Positions 54,759 through 64,000 of a stretch of DNA of 64,000 nucleotides are shown piece by piece (position 1 is the first letter of the stretch; each line of letters begins with the position of its first letter). Source of the DNA: an uncultured beta proteobacterium. GTDB taxonomy: Bacteria > Pseudomonadota > Gammaproteobacteria > Burkholderiales > Rhodocyclaceae. The DNA is taken from the NCBI GenBank assembly GCA_903848955.1, contig CAINHS010000095.1:1-64000 (forward strand), read 5' to 3'. A program made the translations under genes and the position numbers. Below the pieces are notes generated by a model. The model was not told the origin of the DNA, ran no database searches, and was given only the letters and a program-made list of their open reading frames with translations.

Positions 54759-56339
54759 TTAATGCCGGGAAGCCGTGCCGCCCGCCCCTGAAGCATGGCC
54801 TTGGCCCGCGTCAAGCTTGGCCGCCGCCTTTGCCGGCAGACCCAGGCTGCGCCGCAAGGCAGCAATCACATGGCGGTCGAAACGCGTGCCGGCACCTGCA
54901 TCGATTATCTCGAGAGCCTCTTCGCGGCTCATTCTCTTGCGGTAATGACGGTCGGCGGTCAATGCCTCGAAGACGTCGGCCACCGTCAGGATCTTTGCCA
55001 TGAACGGGATCTCGCGCTCGGTGAGGCCGTGCGGATAGCCGCTGCCGTCCAGGCATTCGTGATGAGAGGCTGCTATCACCGCCACATTGCGGTACTTCCG
55101 GGAGAAGTGTATGCGCGTCAGGATGTCCTCGCTCAACTGGGCATGCATCTTCATGTGCGCGTACTCGGCGGCGTCGAGACGCCCCTGCTTCTTCAGCACA
55201 CTGTCGTCGATGCCGATCTTGCCGTAATCGTGAAGAACCGCTGCGACTCGCAGCAGGTTGAGTTCCTCTCTGTTGAAGCCGAGTTCGCGACCGATGGCGA
55301 CGGCATGCAGCGAGACATTGTTGGAATGGCCTGCCGTCAGTCCGTCCTTGGCATCGATCGAGGCCGCCATGACATTGAGCATGCTGTCGAACTGACGTTC
55401 CTGATCGGCAAACATCACGGCGTTCTCGATGGCAATCGCCACGATCCCGGCCACCGCCTCCAGTGTCGCCAGGTCGTCCTCGGAGAACAGGCCAATGTGC
55501 TTGTTGATGGCCTGCACGACGCCGACCGATTCACCCGCCGCGTTCTTCAGGGGTACGCACAACATGGAGCGGGTCCGGTAGCCCGTGGCCTCGTCGACAC
55601 TCCGGTCGAAGCGCGGATCGTCCCAGGCTTCGGCGATGCGCATGCTGCGCCCCGCCACTGCCGTCAGGCCGGCGATGCCGAGTTTCACGCTGAGCGACAT
55701 GGCGCCGGCATCGCTGCCGTCGGCATGGATCGCCATCAACCTGCCGCTGCCTTCCTCCAGCACGAACAGCGTGCCGCGATCACAGCCCACCTGGGTGCGC
55801 ACGGCAGCGATACCGGCGGCAACCGCCGCGACATCGGCGGCGCCTTCTGCGATCAGGCGCGCCAGGCGTGCCGCATGCGGCTGCATCACGGCCTCGTCAT
55901 CCGCAGAGAAGTGCCCGGCGTCGTGGTTGATCAACTCCAGACCACCCAGAACGCGCCCATCGGATCCGAATAACGGGGCAGCCAGCAGGCTTTCCGTGCG
56001 GTAGCCCAACATGGAGTCGAACTCGGCGTTGAAATAGGGCGAGGCGTAGGCATTGGAGACGTTGATGATCTCGCGGCGCAGGATCGCCGTCCCCACAATT
56101 CCCATGCGGATCGGCACCACCAGGGCGCGCCCCTCGACCCCTTCGGCAAAATCGGCGCGCAACTCCATGGTATCCCAGTCGAACAGGAACAGGGTGCTGC
56201 GATCGGCGCCGAGAAGTGCAGTGATTTCGCTCATCACGACCTTGGCAAGGCGGCCGAGGTTGCGCTCCGAACTTACCCGCCGCTGTATTTCAAGGCAGCG
56301 GCGGAATCGTTCATCGTCGGACACAGGGGCATCGCTCAT
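54759..56339 (-). CDS. Tandem GAF plus HD-GYP domain phosphodiesterase
   Basis: Two GAF-like domains; AAVLHDYGKIGIDDSVL and SHHECLDGSGYPHGL (HD-GYP). Confidence 0.93.
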   Translation of the reverse strand: MSDAPVSDDERFRRCLEIQRRVSSERNLGRLAKVVMSEITALLGADRSTLFLFDWDTMELRADFAEGVEGRALVVPIRMGIVGTAILRREIINVSNAYASPYFNAEFDSMLGYRTESLLAAPLFGSDGRVLGGLELINHDAGHFSADDEAVMQPHAARLARLIAEGAADVAAVAAGIAAVRTQVGCDRGTLFVLEEGSGRLMAIHADGSDAGAMSLSVKLGIAGLTAVAGRSMRIAEAWDDPRFDRSVDEATGYRTRSMLCVPLKNAAGESVGVVQAINKHIGLFSEDDLATLEAVAGIVAIAIENAVMFADQERQFDSMLNVMAASIDAKDGLTAGHSNNVSLHAVAIGRELGFNREELNLLRVAAVLHDYGKIGIDDSVLKKQGRLDAAEYAHMKMHAQLSEDILTRIHFSRKYRNVAVIAASHHECLDGSGYPHGLTEREIPFMAKILTVADVFEALTADRHYRKRMSREEALEIIDAGAGTRFDRHVIAALRRSLGLPAKAAAKLDAGQGHASGAGGTASRH

Positions 56340-56714
56340 GATTCGGGAGGTTCCACATTCCTTCGTTGATGCCTACGCCCGGCGTCTATCCCGCCGGCCG
56401 CACTGGAAATCATTGCACGCATTCTTTTGCAGCGTCACACATGAGGCTAAATCGTAGCAGAGCGGCATGAGAATAGCAGTCGAAATGAAAAAAATCAGCA
56501 GCATTTTCGGTGCAAATGTTTCATTGCCGGCCCCTGGCCCCGTTCGCGCAAGGGCATGGTTGCAGCGCCGGCCGGCGCCACGCCGTGGCGGCAAAAAACG
56601 CGGCGGCGGCAACCAAAAGGTTGACCCAGATTAAATTGCCATAACACTATAAGCATATGCTGCATCGCACTAGCCGTGCGCGCATCGGTATCATCGTCCC
56701 CCGAGGTTCCTGCC

Positions 56715-58514
56715 ATGTCCGAAACCGATCTGATCGACGCCGTTCTTGACCGCCATCGCCGCGACGGCACGCGGCTCATGCAGATTCTGCGCGAGATACA
56801 GGAACAGCTTGGCTGGCTTTCGCCGGCCACGCTGACCGCCATTGCCGGAGCCATCGCCTGGCCGCGCGCCAAGGTGGAGGGCACCGCCGACTTTTACAGT
56901 TTTTTTTACACGCGGCCGATGGGGCGCTTCCGCGTCTTGTGGAGTGACAACATCACCGATCGCATGCTGGGCAGCAGCGACCTGATGAGCGCCATGTGCA
57001 AGAAGCTGTGGCTGGAGCCCGGGCGCGTTTCGGAAGACGGCCTGGTCAGCGTCGATACCACATCCTGCACCGGCATGTGCGACCAGGGCCCGGCGCTGCT
57101 GGTGAACTCCCGTGCCGTGACGCGCATGACGCAGGCTCGAGTAGGCGAGATGGTCAGTCTGATCCGCAGCGAAACACCGGTCGCCGAATGGCCGGCCGAG
57201 TGGTTTGCGATCGAGGACAATATCCGGCGCAAGGACATTCTTCTCGATCACGGTCTGGTTCCCGGTCAGGCTCTGGCCGCGGCGCTGGAACGCGGCCCGC
57301 AGGGGATGCTGGCCGAGATCAAATCTGCCCGCCTGCGCGGCCGCGGCGGTGCCGGCTTCAGCACCGGCCAGAAATGGGAAGCCTGCCGCAGTGCCGCCGG
57401 ACACGGTGCCGATCCCGCCCGTTATGTCGTCTGCAATGCCGATGAAGGCGAGCCGGGCACCTTCAAGGACCGGGTTCTGCTGAACTCGTATTCCAGCCTG
57501 GTGTTCGAGGGCATGAGCATCGCCGGCCTGGTGGTCGGCGCAAAAAAGGGCCTGCTCTACCTGCGCGGCGAATACCGCTACCTGCTTGAACCCCTGCAAG
57601 CGGCGCTGGAGGCCAGGCGCAGAGCAAACCTGCTGGGTTCCAATATCCTCGGCACGGCCTTCGAATTCGATATTGAAATCCACCTCGGCGCCGGCGCCTA
57701 CATCTGCGGCGAAGAATCGGCCCTGATCGAATCGCTGGAGGGCAAGCCGGGTCGCCCCCGCATCCGGCCGCCCTTCCCCGTCACGCGCGGTTACCTCGAC
57801 CAGCCGACCACGGTCAACAACGTCGAGACGCTGGCCGCCGCCTGCCTGATTGCCACCCACGGCAGCGACTGGTACGCCGCGCACGGCACAGAGAAATCGA
57901 CGGGCAGCAAGATCCTGTCGGTGAGCGGCGACTGCGAACGGCCGGGCATTTACGAATACCCTTACGGCACTACCGTGCGCCAGGTGTTGGAAGACTGCGG
58001 CGCCTCGGATTACCAGGCGGTGCAAATCTCCGGCCCGTCGGGGATTTGCCTGGCGGAAGCCGAGTTCGACCGCAGAATTGCCTTCGAGGACATCCCGACC
58101 GCGGGCGCCTTCATGGTCTTCGACGAGACCCGCGACATGTTCGAGGTGGCGCGCAACTTCGCCCACTTCTTCGCACATGAATCCTGCGGCTTCTGCACCC
58201 CCTGCCGGGTCGGCACGACGCTGGTCAGGAACCTGATGGACAAGATCGCGCGCAAGCACGGCTCGCCTTACGACATCGACGAACTGTTCAAACTGCATCG
58301 CCTGCTGCAGGGTGCCAGCCATTGCGGCCTGGGCAATTCCGCCTGCAACCCGGTATTCGACACGCTCAACAAGTTCCGGCCGGCTTACGAGCACCGGCTC
58401 ATGTCGCTCAATTACGAACCTGCCTTCGACCTCGATGCCGCGCTGTCGCAGGCGCGCCAGATGACCGGCCGCGATGATGCCGGCGCGCACTTTCCCGATG
58501 AGGCCGAAGCATGA
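56715..58514 (+). CDS. hoxF: NAD-linked hydrogenase diaphorase subunit HoxF
   Basis: NuoE-like N-terminus fused to a NuoF-like part: RGRGGAGFSTGQKWE, CNADEGEPGTFKDR, ESCGFCTPCRVGT. Confidence 0.94.
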   Translation: MSETDLIDAVLDRHRRDGTRLMQILREIQEQLGWLSPATLTAIAGAIAWPRAKVEGTADFYSFFYTRPMGRFRVLWSDNITDRMLGSSDLMSAMCKKLWLEPGRVSEDGLVSVDTTSCTGMCDQGPALLVNSRAVTRMTQARVGEMVSLIRSETPVAEWPAEWFAIEDNIRRKDILLDHGLVPGQALAAALERGPQGMLAEIKSARLRGRGGAGFSTGQKWEACRSAAGHGADPARYVVCNADEGEPGTFKDRVLLNSYSSLVFEGMSIAGLVVGAKKGLLYLRGEYRYLLEPLQAALEARRRANLLGSNILGTAFEFDIEIHLGAGAYICGEESALIESLEGKPGRPRIRPPFPVTRGYLDQPTTVNNVETLAAACLIATHGSDWYAAHGTEKSTGSKILSVSGDCERPGIYEYPYGTTVRQVLEDCGASDYQAVQISGPSGICLAEAEFDRRIAFEDIPTAGAFMVFDETRDMFEVARNFAHFFAHESCGFCTPCRVGTTLVRNLMDKIARKHGSPYDIDELFKLHRLLQGASHCGLGNSACNPVFDTLNKFRPAYEHRLMSLNYEPAFDLDAALSQARQMTGRDDAGAHFPDEAEA

Positions 58515-59224
58515 ATGCGACCACCACATTCCACCTTGACGGCGAGGAAATCCCCTTCACGCCGGGCCAGACCATCATGCAGGCGGCAGTGGCCGCCGGC
58601 ACCTACATCCCCCACCTGTGCTGGCATCCAGACTTTCAGGTCAACGGCTCCTGCAAGCTGTGCACGGTCAAGGTCAATGGCCGCTTCGGTTCCAGTTGCA
58701 CCATGGAGGCTCAGGTCGGCATGGAAGTCGAAAACCGGACCGCCGAGATCGACGACAAACGCCGCACGCTGCTACAGATGCTCTTCGTCGAAGGCAACCA
58801 CTTCTGTCCCTCGTGCGAGAAGAGCGGCGACTGCAGCTTGCAGGCAACAGCCTACGAACTGAAGATGATGTCGCCGCATTTCGACATGTTCTATCCCGAC
58901 CGTCCGGTAGACGCCTCGCATCCGGATGTGCTGCTCGACTTCAACCGCTGCATCATGTGCGGGTTGTGTGTCGCCGCATCGCGCGACGTCGACGGCAAGA
59001 ACGTCTTCTACATGGGCGGCCGCGGGCTGCTCGGGCGAAGGGTGCACATCAGCAGCGAATCGGGCCGTCTCGCCGATACCGGTTTCGCCGTTACCGACCG
59101 CGCCGCGAGCATCTGCCCGGTGGGCGTGATACTGCCCAAGCGCAGGGGCTTCGCCGTGCCGATCGGCCAGCGCAAGTATGACCTGGCGCCGATCAGCGAA
59201 CAGGTCAAGGTGAAAACGCCATGA
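58511..59224 (+). CDS. hoxU: Diaphorase Fe-S subunit HoxU
   Basis: NuoG-like N-terminal ferredoxin: HLCWHPDFQVNGSCKLCTVKV; CPSCEKSGDCSLQ; CIMCGLCV. Confidence 0.94.
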   Translation: MNATTTFHLDGEEIPFTPGQTIMQAAVAAGTYIPHLCWHPDFQVNGSCKLCTVKVNGRFGSSCTMEAQVGMEVENRTAEIDDKRRTLLQMLFVEGNHFCPSCEKSGDCSLQATAYELKMMSPHFDMFYPDRPVDASHPDVLLDFNRCIMCGLCVAASRDVDGKNVFYMGGRGLLGRRVHISSESGRLADTGFAVTDRAASICPVGVILPKRRGFAVPIGQRKYDLAPISEQVKVKTP

Positions 59225-59778
59225 ACGCCCCCATCGCTCCACCGCGAAAACTGCGCGTCGCTACCGCCAGCCTGGCCGGTTGCTTCGGCTGCCACATGTC
59301 GATTCTCGATATCGACGAGCGCATCCTGAAACTACTGGACCTGATCGAATTCGACCGTTCGCCGCTGACCGACATCAAGCATTGCGGCCCCTGCGACCTC
59401 GGCATCATCGAGGGCGGACTGTGCAATGCCGAGAACGTCCATGTGCTGCGCGAGTTCCGCAAGAACTGCAAGATCCTGCTCGCCCTCGGCGCCTGCGCCA
59501 TCAACGGTGGCTTGCCGGCGCAGCGCAACCACCTCGACCTGCGCGATGTGCTGGAAGAGGTGTACCAGACCGAATACCTGGTGACCCACGGCGGCATTCC
59601 CAACGACCCGGAACTGCCTCTGCCGCTCAACAAGGTGCATCCGCTCCATGAAGTGGTCAAGGTCGACTACTTCCTGCCCGGCTGCCCGCCGCCCGCCGAT
59701 GCCATCTGGAAGCTGCTGACCGACCTGTTGGCCGGACGCACACCGAATCTCGGTCACGGCCTGCTGCATTACGATTGA
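59221..59778 (+). CDS. hoxY: NAD-linked hydrogenase small subunit HoxY
   Basis: LAGCFGCHMSILDIDE; FLPGCPPPADAIW. Confidence 0.95.
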   Translation: MNAPIAPPRKLRVATASLAGCFGCHMSILDIDERILKLLDLIEFDRSPLTDIKHCGPCDLGIIEGGLCNAENVHVLREFRKNCKILLALGACAINGGLPAQRNHLDLRDVLEEVYQTEYLVTHGGIPNDPELPLPLNKVHPLHEVVKVDYFLPGCPPPADAIWKLLTDLLAGRTPNLGHGLLHYD

Positions 59779-59791
59779 ATTCAAAACCATG

Positions 59792-59851
59792 AGCCACAGA
59801 GGACTCAGAGGAAAACCCTGCTCCTCGCCTTTCTCTGTGCCCTCTGTGGCT
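59792..59851. repeat. REP-like imperfect palindrome between hoxY and hoxH
   Basis: AGCCACAGAGGACTCAGAGGAAA ... TTTCTCTGTGCCCTCTGTGGCT followed by AAAAAA. Confidence 0.8.
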
Positions 59852-59867
59852 AAAAAAGGTTTACACC

Positions 59868-61358
59868 ATGACTTTCGAACTTGAAACCGCCGTCTCCCCC
59901 GAAAATCTCCGCCGTGTCGCCATCGATCCGGTCTCCCGGGTGGAGGGCCACGGCAAGGTGACGATCCTGCTCGACGCTGACAACAAGGTGCATCAGGTGC
60001 GCCTGCACATCGTCGAATTCCGCGGCTTCGAGAAGTTCATCCAGGGTCGTCCCTACTGGGAAGTCCCGGTGATGGTGCAACGTTTGTGCGGCATCTGTCC
60101 GGTCTCCCACCATCTGGCGGCATCGAAGGCCATGGACATGATGCTGGGCGTCAAGCAGTTGACGCCGACCGCCGAAAAGATCCGCCGCCTGATGCACTAC
60201 GGCCAGATTCTGCAGTCGCACGCCCTGCACTTCTTCCACCTGTCGTCGCCGGACCTGCTGTTCGGCTTCGGTTCCGACGTCGCCGCGCGCAACGTCGTCG
60301 GAGTCATCGCCGCGCATCCGGAAATCGCCACGAAAGGGGTCCTGCTGAGGAAGTACGGCCAGGAAGTGATCCGCATGACGGCCGGCAAACGGGTGCATGG
60401 CACGGGCTCCATCCCCGGCGGCGTCAACAAGTCACTGTCGCTCGAAGAACGCGCCGAACTGCTCAAGGGCATCTACCAGATGGTGGTCTGGAGCCGCGAG
60501 GCCGTAGGCATGATTCGCCAGCTGTTCGAGCAGAACCTCGCCGAATACAACGAATTCGGCCGCTTCCGTTCCGCCGGCATGTGTCTGGTGCGGGCCGATG
60601 GTGCGATGGATCTTTACCACGGCGGATTGCGCGCACGCGATGCCGGCGGCAACACGCTGTTCGACCACTATGACTACGGCCGCTATTGGGATGTCATCGC
60701 CGAAGACGTCAAGCCGTGGTCCTACATGAAGTTCCCCTTCTTCAAGTCGCTGGGGCCCGAGGACGGCTCCTACCGGGTCGGGCCGCTGACGCGGGTCACC
60801 CACTGCGACAGCATCCCCACCCCGCTGGCCGACAAGGAACGCCAGGAATTCGTCGCCTACGACAATGGCAGCGCCGCCGGCGCGACGCTGGGCTACCACT
60901 GGGCGCGCATGATCGAGATGCTGCACGCCGCCGAGAGCATCAAGGACCTGCTGCACGACGACGACGTCACCGGCCATGACCTGATGGCCAGCGGTGAGCG
61001 TCAGGAACGCGGCGTCGGCGTCATCGAAGCGCCGCGCGGTACGCTGATCCACCATTACCGCGTCGATGAAAACGATCAGGTGATCCGCGCCAACCTGATC
61101 GTATCGACCACGCACAACAATCAGGCGATGAATACGGCCGTGCGGGAAGTGGCGAAAAAGTACCTCAACGGCAAGGAAATCACGGAAGGCCTGCTCAACC
61201 ACATCGAAGTCGCCATCCGCGCCTTCGATCCCTGCCTGTCCTGCGCCACCCACGCGCTGGGCCAGATGCCGCTGCAAGTCAGCATCGTCGACGCCGATGG
61301 CGCGGTGAGCGACGCGGTGACGCGCGATCAGCGCGGACTGACGCGCGAAATTCCTTGA
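59868..61358 (+). CDS. hoxH: NAD-linked hydrogenase large subunit HoxH
   Basis: RLCGICPVSHHLAASKAMD (L1) and DPCLSCATHALGQMPLQ (L2 with cleavable tail). Confidence 0.96.
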   Translation: MTFELETAVSPENLRRVAIDPVSRVEGHGKVTILLDADNKVHQVRLHIVEFRGFEKFIQGRPYWEVPVMVQRLCGICPVSHHLAASKAMDMMLGVKQLTPTAEKIRRLMHYGQILQSHALHFFHLSSPDLLFGFGSDVAARNVVGVIAAHPEIATKGVLLRKYGQEVIRMTAGKRVHGTGSIPGGVNKSLSLEERAELLKGIYQMVVWSREAVGMIRQLFEQNLAEYNEFGRFRSAGMCLVRADGAMDLYHGGLRARDAGGNTLFDHYDYGRYWDVIAEDVKPWSYMKFPFFKSLGPEDGSYRVGPLTRVTHCDSIPTPLADKERQEFVAYDNGSAAGATLGYHWARMIEMLHAAESIKDLLHDDDVTGHDLMASGERQERGVGVIEAPRGTLIHHYRVDENDQVIRANLIVSTTHNNQAMNTAVREVAKKYLNGKEITEGLLNHIEVAIRAFDPCLSCATHALGQMPLQVSIVDADGAVSDAVTRDQRGLTREIP

Positions 61359-61813
61359 TCGCGCCGACCCTGGTCTTCGGCTGGGGCAATCCGAGTCGCG
61401 GCGACGACGCTCTGGGGCCGCTGTTCGTCGAGCACTTCGAAGCCCTCGCTGCGCTGCATCCGGAATGGGGCGCGGTCGAATGTCTGACCGATTTCCAGCT
61501 GCAGGTCGAGCATGCGCTGGACCTGCAGGGACGCCGCCGCGTGCTGTTCGTTGATGCCAGCCTCGACGCGCCGGCGCCCTGTTCGCTGCAGCGCATTGCG
61601 GCGGCCAAAGACGCCAGCTTCACAACGCATGCCATGAGTCCGCAGGCGGTGCTGAAGGTGTATGCCGACATCGAGGACGGCGAGCCGCCGCCGTGTTGGC
61701 TGCTGGCGATCCGCGGCGAACGTTTCGAGCTCGGTGAAGCCCTCAGCGGCTCGGCGCAACAATCGCTGCGGGCGGCCTTGCAGGTCGCCGCAGACTGGGT
61801 CGCTACCGGCTGA
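61355..61813 (+). CDS. hoxW: HoxH-specific maturation endopeptidase HoxW
   Basis: LVFGWGNPSRGDDALGPLFVE; FVDASLD; overlaps the hoxH stop by 4 bp (TTG start). Confidence 0.88.
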   Translation: MIAPTLVFGWGNPSRGDDALGPLFVEHFEALAALHPEWGAVECLTDFQLQVEHALDLQGRRRVLFVDASLDAPAPCSLQRIAAAKDASFTTHAMSPQAVLKVYADIEDGEPPPCWLLAIRGERFELGEALSGSAQQSLRAALQVAADWVATG

Positions 61814-61904
61814 GAGACCGCACGCGGTCCCGCGTTCAATGCCGGCGGCCATCGCAATGGCGGTTACTATCCGGCTTCACCCCGTCGAGAGCGGCAATCC
61901 CCGA

Positions 61905-63257
61905 ATGCAAAAAGAAGCCAAAGAGAAGCCGAAATACGCCGTCGTGGCGTCCGTGCAACTGCCCAACGTCAGCGACGTCGAGTTCGAAGCCTCGCTCGCC
62001 GAACTGCGCGATCTGGCCAAGACGCTGGGTTACGAGATCACCGCCACCTTCACCCAGAAACGGTCCAGTTTCGACGCCACCGCCTATCTCGGCACCGGCA
62101 AGCGCGAGGAGATGCGCGTTTTCATCGACAGCGAGCCCGCGCCCGGCGCCTTTGAAAAAGCCCCGCAGGCGGCCGCCGATCCCGAGGCCGGCACGATCGA
62201 CGCCATCTTTGTCGACCACGAGATCTCGCCTTCGCAGGCACGCAACCTGGAAAAGGAGCTCGGCTGCGAAGTGATGGACCGCACCATGGTCATCCTCGAG
62301 ATATTCCACCGTCACGCCAAGTCCCGTGCCGCACGCGCCCAGGTGGAGATCGCCCGCCTCGGCTACATGGCGCCGCGCCTGCGCGAGGCAGCCAAACTCG
62401 CCGGGCCGCAAGGCCGGCAGCGCAGCGGTACCGGCGGCCGCGGCGCCGGCGAATCGCACACCGAACTGGACCGGCGCAAGATTCGCGACCGCATCGCCGA
62501 ACTGCAGAAAGAGATCGCCGCGATGGAAGTCGAGCGCAAAACGCAGCGCGCACGGCGGCAAGAGCGCCAGGGGCTCGCCAACGTGGCGCTGATCGGCTAC
62601 ACCAATGCCGGCAAGTCGACCCTGATGCGGGCCCTCACCGGAAGCGAGGTGCTGGTCGAGAACAAGTTGTTCGCCACCCTCGACACCACCGTGCGCGCCC
62701 TGCAGCCGGAAAGCCGGCCGCGCGTGCTGGTCAGCGACACGGTCGGCTTCATCAAGAACCTGCCGCACGGGCTGGTGGCCTCGTTCAAGTCAACCCTCGA
62801 AGAGGCGCTCGACGCCTCGCTGCTGCTCCACGTAATCGACGCCAGCGATGCCGGATTTGAACGGCAACTGGCCGTCACCGACAAGGTCATAGGCGAAATC
62901 GGCGCGCAGAGCGTGCCGCGCATTCGCATCTTCAACAAGATCGACCATGTCGGCGACGCAACGGCGCAAGCCGGACGCGAGGCGGAACTGCGCGCGGCTT
63001 ACCCGGATTGCCTCGTGATGAGCGCGCGCCGCGCCGGCGACGTGGCTTTGCTGCGCGAGGCAATAGTCGCGTTCTTCCGCGAGGGACTGGTCGAGGCCGA
63101 ACTGTTCCTGCCCTGGTCGGCACAGCAGCAGCGCGGCGATATCTTCGCGCGCTGCGAAGTGCTGGAGGAGCGCGCCGACGCCGACGGCGCGTTTCTGCGT
63201 GTTCGCGGCGAGCGCGAGGCGGTAAAAGGCCTGTTCGAGAAATTCGGTCAGGCGTGA
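61905..63257 (+). CDS. hflX: Ribosome-associated GTPase HflX
   Basis: IGYTNAGKSTLMRALTGSEVLVENKLFATLDTTVR; DTVGFIKNLPHGLVASFKSTLEE; N-terminal DHEISPSQARNLEKELGCEVMDRT. Confidence 0.95.
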   Translation: MQKEAKEKPKYAVVASVQLPNVSDVEFEASLAELRDLAKTLGYEITATFTQKRSSFDATAYLGTGKREEMRVFIDSEPAPGAFEKAPQAAADPEAGTIDAIFVDHEISPSQARNLEKELGCEVMDRTMVILEIFHRHAKSRAARAQVEIARLGYMAPRLREAAKLAGPQGRQRSGTGGRGAGESHTELDRRKIRDRIAELQKEIAAMEVERKTQRARRQERQGLANVALIGYTNAGKSTLMRALTGSEVLVENKLFATLDTTVRALQPESRPRVLVSDTVGFIKNLPHGLVASFKSTLEEALDASLLLHVIDASDAGFERQLAVTDKVIGEIGAQSVPRIRIFNKIDHVGDATAQAGREAELRAAYPDCLVMSARRAGDVALLREAIVAFFREGLVEAELFLPWSAQQQRGDIFARCEVLEERADADGAFLRVRGEREAVKGLFEKFGQA

Positions 63258-63369
63258 CGAGCCGGATCTGACGGCGCGGCGATTCGAAAGACTGCATCGA
63301 CCGCTGCGGCAACTCCTGCAATGCGTCCGGGCGATTGTGCCACCGCCGATATTGATAGATAATTTCGGT

Positions 63370-63384
63370 TGTATACCGCATACA
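63370..63384. promoter_or_regulatory. Candidate operator dyad upstream of 3-hydroxyacyl-CoA dehydrogenase
   Basis: TGTAT-ACCGC-ATACA inverted repeat 16 bp before the ATG. Confidence 0.35.
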
Positions 63385-63400
63385 CCAACCGGATCCCATC

Positions 63401-64000
63401 ATGACCCTATCCTTCGCCAATCCGCTGCTGGCCGCGCCTGACCGCGCCCTCCCCCGCGCCATCGCCGTCATCGGCGCCGGCACCATCGGCCCCGACATCG
63501 GCTATTACCTCAAGAGCGCATTGCCCGGCCTCAAACTCTATCTCGTCGATGTTTCGCAAAAAGCCGTGGACAGCGCCTTGCTGCGCTTTCAGGACTATTC
63601 GAAAAAGGCCGTGGCCAAGGGCAAGATGAGCGAAGCCGATGCAGCGGCGGTGACCGGCAACGTGGTCGGCACCCTCAGCTATGCGGACATTGCCGACTGC
63701 GACTGGGTCATCGAGGCAGCCACGGAAAATCTGTCCCTCAAGCGCAAGATCTTCGCCCAGATCGAGGCGGTGGTGCGGGCCGACGCGCTGATCACCTCGA
63801 ATACCAGTTCCCTGCCCGCAGCACAGATTTTCTCGCAGATGAAGAACAAGCAGCGGGCCACCGTGACGCATTTCTTCGCCCCGGCCTGGCGCAATCCGGC
63901 GGTCGAAGTCATCCGCTGGCAGGAGGCCGATCCGGCCATGGTGGAGTATCTGCGCTGGGTGTTCTGCATGACCGGCAAGGTGCCGCTGGTTACCGCCGAC
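63401..64000 (+). CDS. 3-hydroxyacyl-CoA dehydrogenase, NAD-binding domain (3' end outside the window)
   Basis: Not in the ORF track because no stop occurs before the window end; manual translation MTLSFANPLLAAPDRALPRAIAVIGAGTIGPDIGYYLKSALPGLKLYLVDVSQKAVDSALLRF... with GAGTIG Rossmann motif and ITSNTSSLPAAQI. Confidence 0.92.
   Translation, partial: MTLSFANPLLAAPDRALPRAIAVIGAGTIGPDIGYYLKSALPGLKLYLVDVSQKAVDSALLRFQDYSKKAVAKGKMSEADAAAVTGNVVGTLSYADIADCDWVIEAATENLSLKRKIFAQIEAVVRADALITSNTSSLPAAQIFSQMKNKQRATVTHFFAPAWRNPAVEVIRWQEADPAMVEYLRWVFCMTGKVPLVTAD

Noticed and set aside
56536-56550. TGGCCC-CGTTC-GCGC upstream of hoxF as a sigma-54 promoter
   Set aside because: Three mismatches to the consensus and over 150 bp from the start codon; too weak.
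56652-56661. AGCATATGCT palindrome upstream of hoxF as a NikR or regulator site
   Set aside because: Only 10 bp, self-complementary by chance is likely, and no second copy was noticed.
56790-57130. Loss of the first Cys pair in the NuoE-like part of HoxF as a novelty
   Set aside because: Only SCTGMC remains, but reduced cysteine content in this domain is, to my knowledge, known for HoxF proteins.
56691-58529. 612-aa antisense ORF covering hoxF
   Set aside because: Shadow ORF in high-GC DNA; hoxF is unambiguous.

Overview
The window (about 64 kb, GC-rich) looks like chromosome of a betaproteobacterium; a Rhodocyclales-like host is my guess from gene content only. It has five main blocks. (1) A type I secretion locus at 1-15.7 kb: a 5'-truncated HlyB/RtxB-type ABC exporter, an inserted hicAB module, an HlyD adaptor, a displaced RTX fragment, a small membrane protein, and a 3504-aa RTX protein with a lipase-like N-terminus. 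(2) Housekeeping and hypothetical genes at 15.8-28.7 kb, including ppdK, tadA, an L,D-transpeptidase/GNAT fusion, ygfZ, mltG, tmk, holB, tatD and ankyrin/Sel1 proteins. (3) A minus-strand [NiFe]-hydrogenase supercluster at 28.8-46.2 kb: Hyb-type structural genes, maturation genes hypA/B/F/C/D/E/X, a hemerythrin, the H2-sensing hydrogenase hupUV/hoxBC and a HoxA/HupR-type regulator. (4) An interval with chrA, hemG, a cytochrome c, a SNF2 helicase, nikR and HD/HD-GYP proteins at 46.4-56.3 kb. (5) A plus-strand NAD-linked hoxFUYHW cluster, then hflX and an edge-truncated 3-hydroxyacyl-CoA dehydrogenase. The observations I rate highest are: a HicA toxin with an in-frame TGA at the conserved Trp while HicB stays intact; a ~86% identical displaced RTX fragment next to the giant RTX gene, plus a translationally coupled membrane protein that may be its partner; a 44-residue higher-order repeat inside the RTX protein; a 4-Cys-type Hyb hydrogenase encoded with HypX and a hemerythrin; an H2 sensor with no adjacent kinase gene; a sigma-54/IHF/dyad promoter upstream of hybO; and a REP-like palindrome between hoxY and hoxH. 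All family calls are by reading motifs in the translations; no database search was run.
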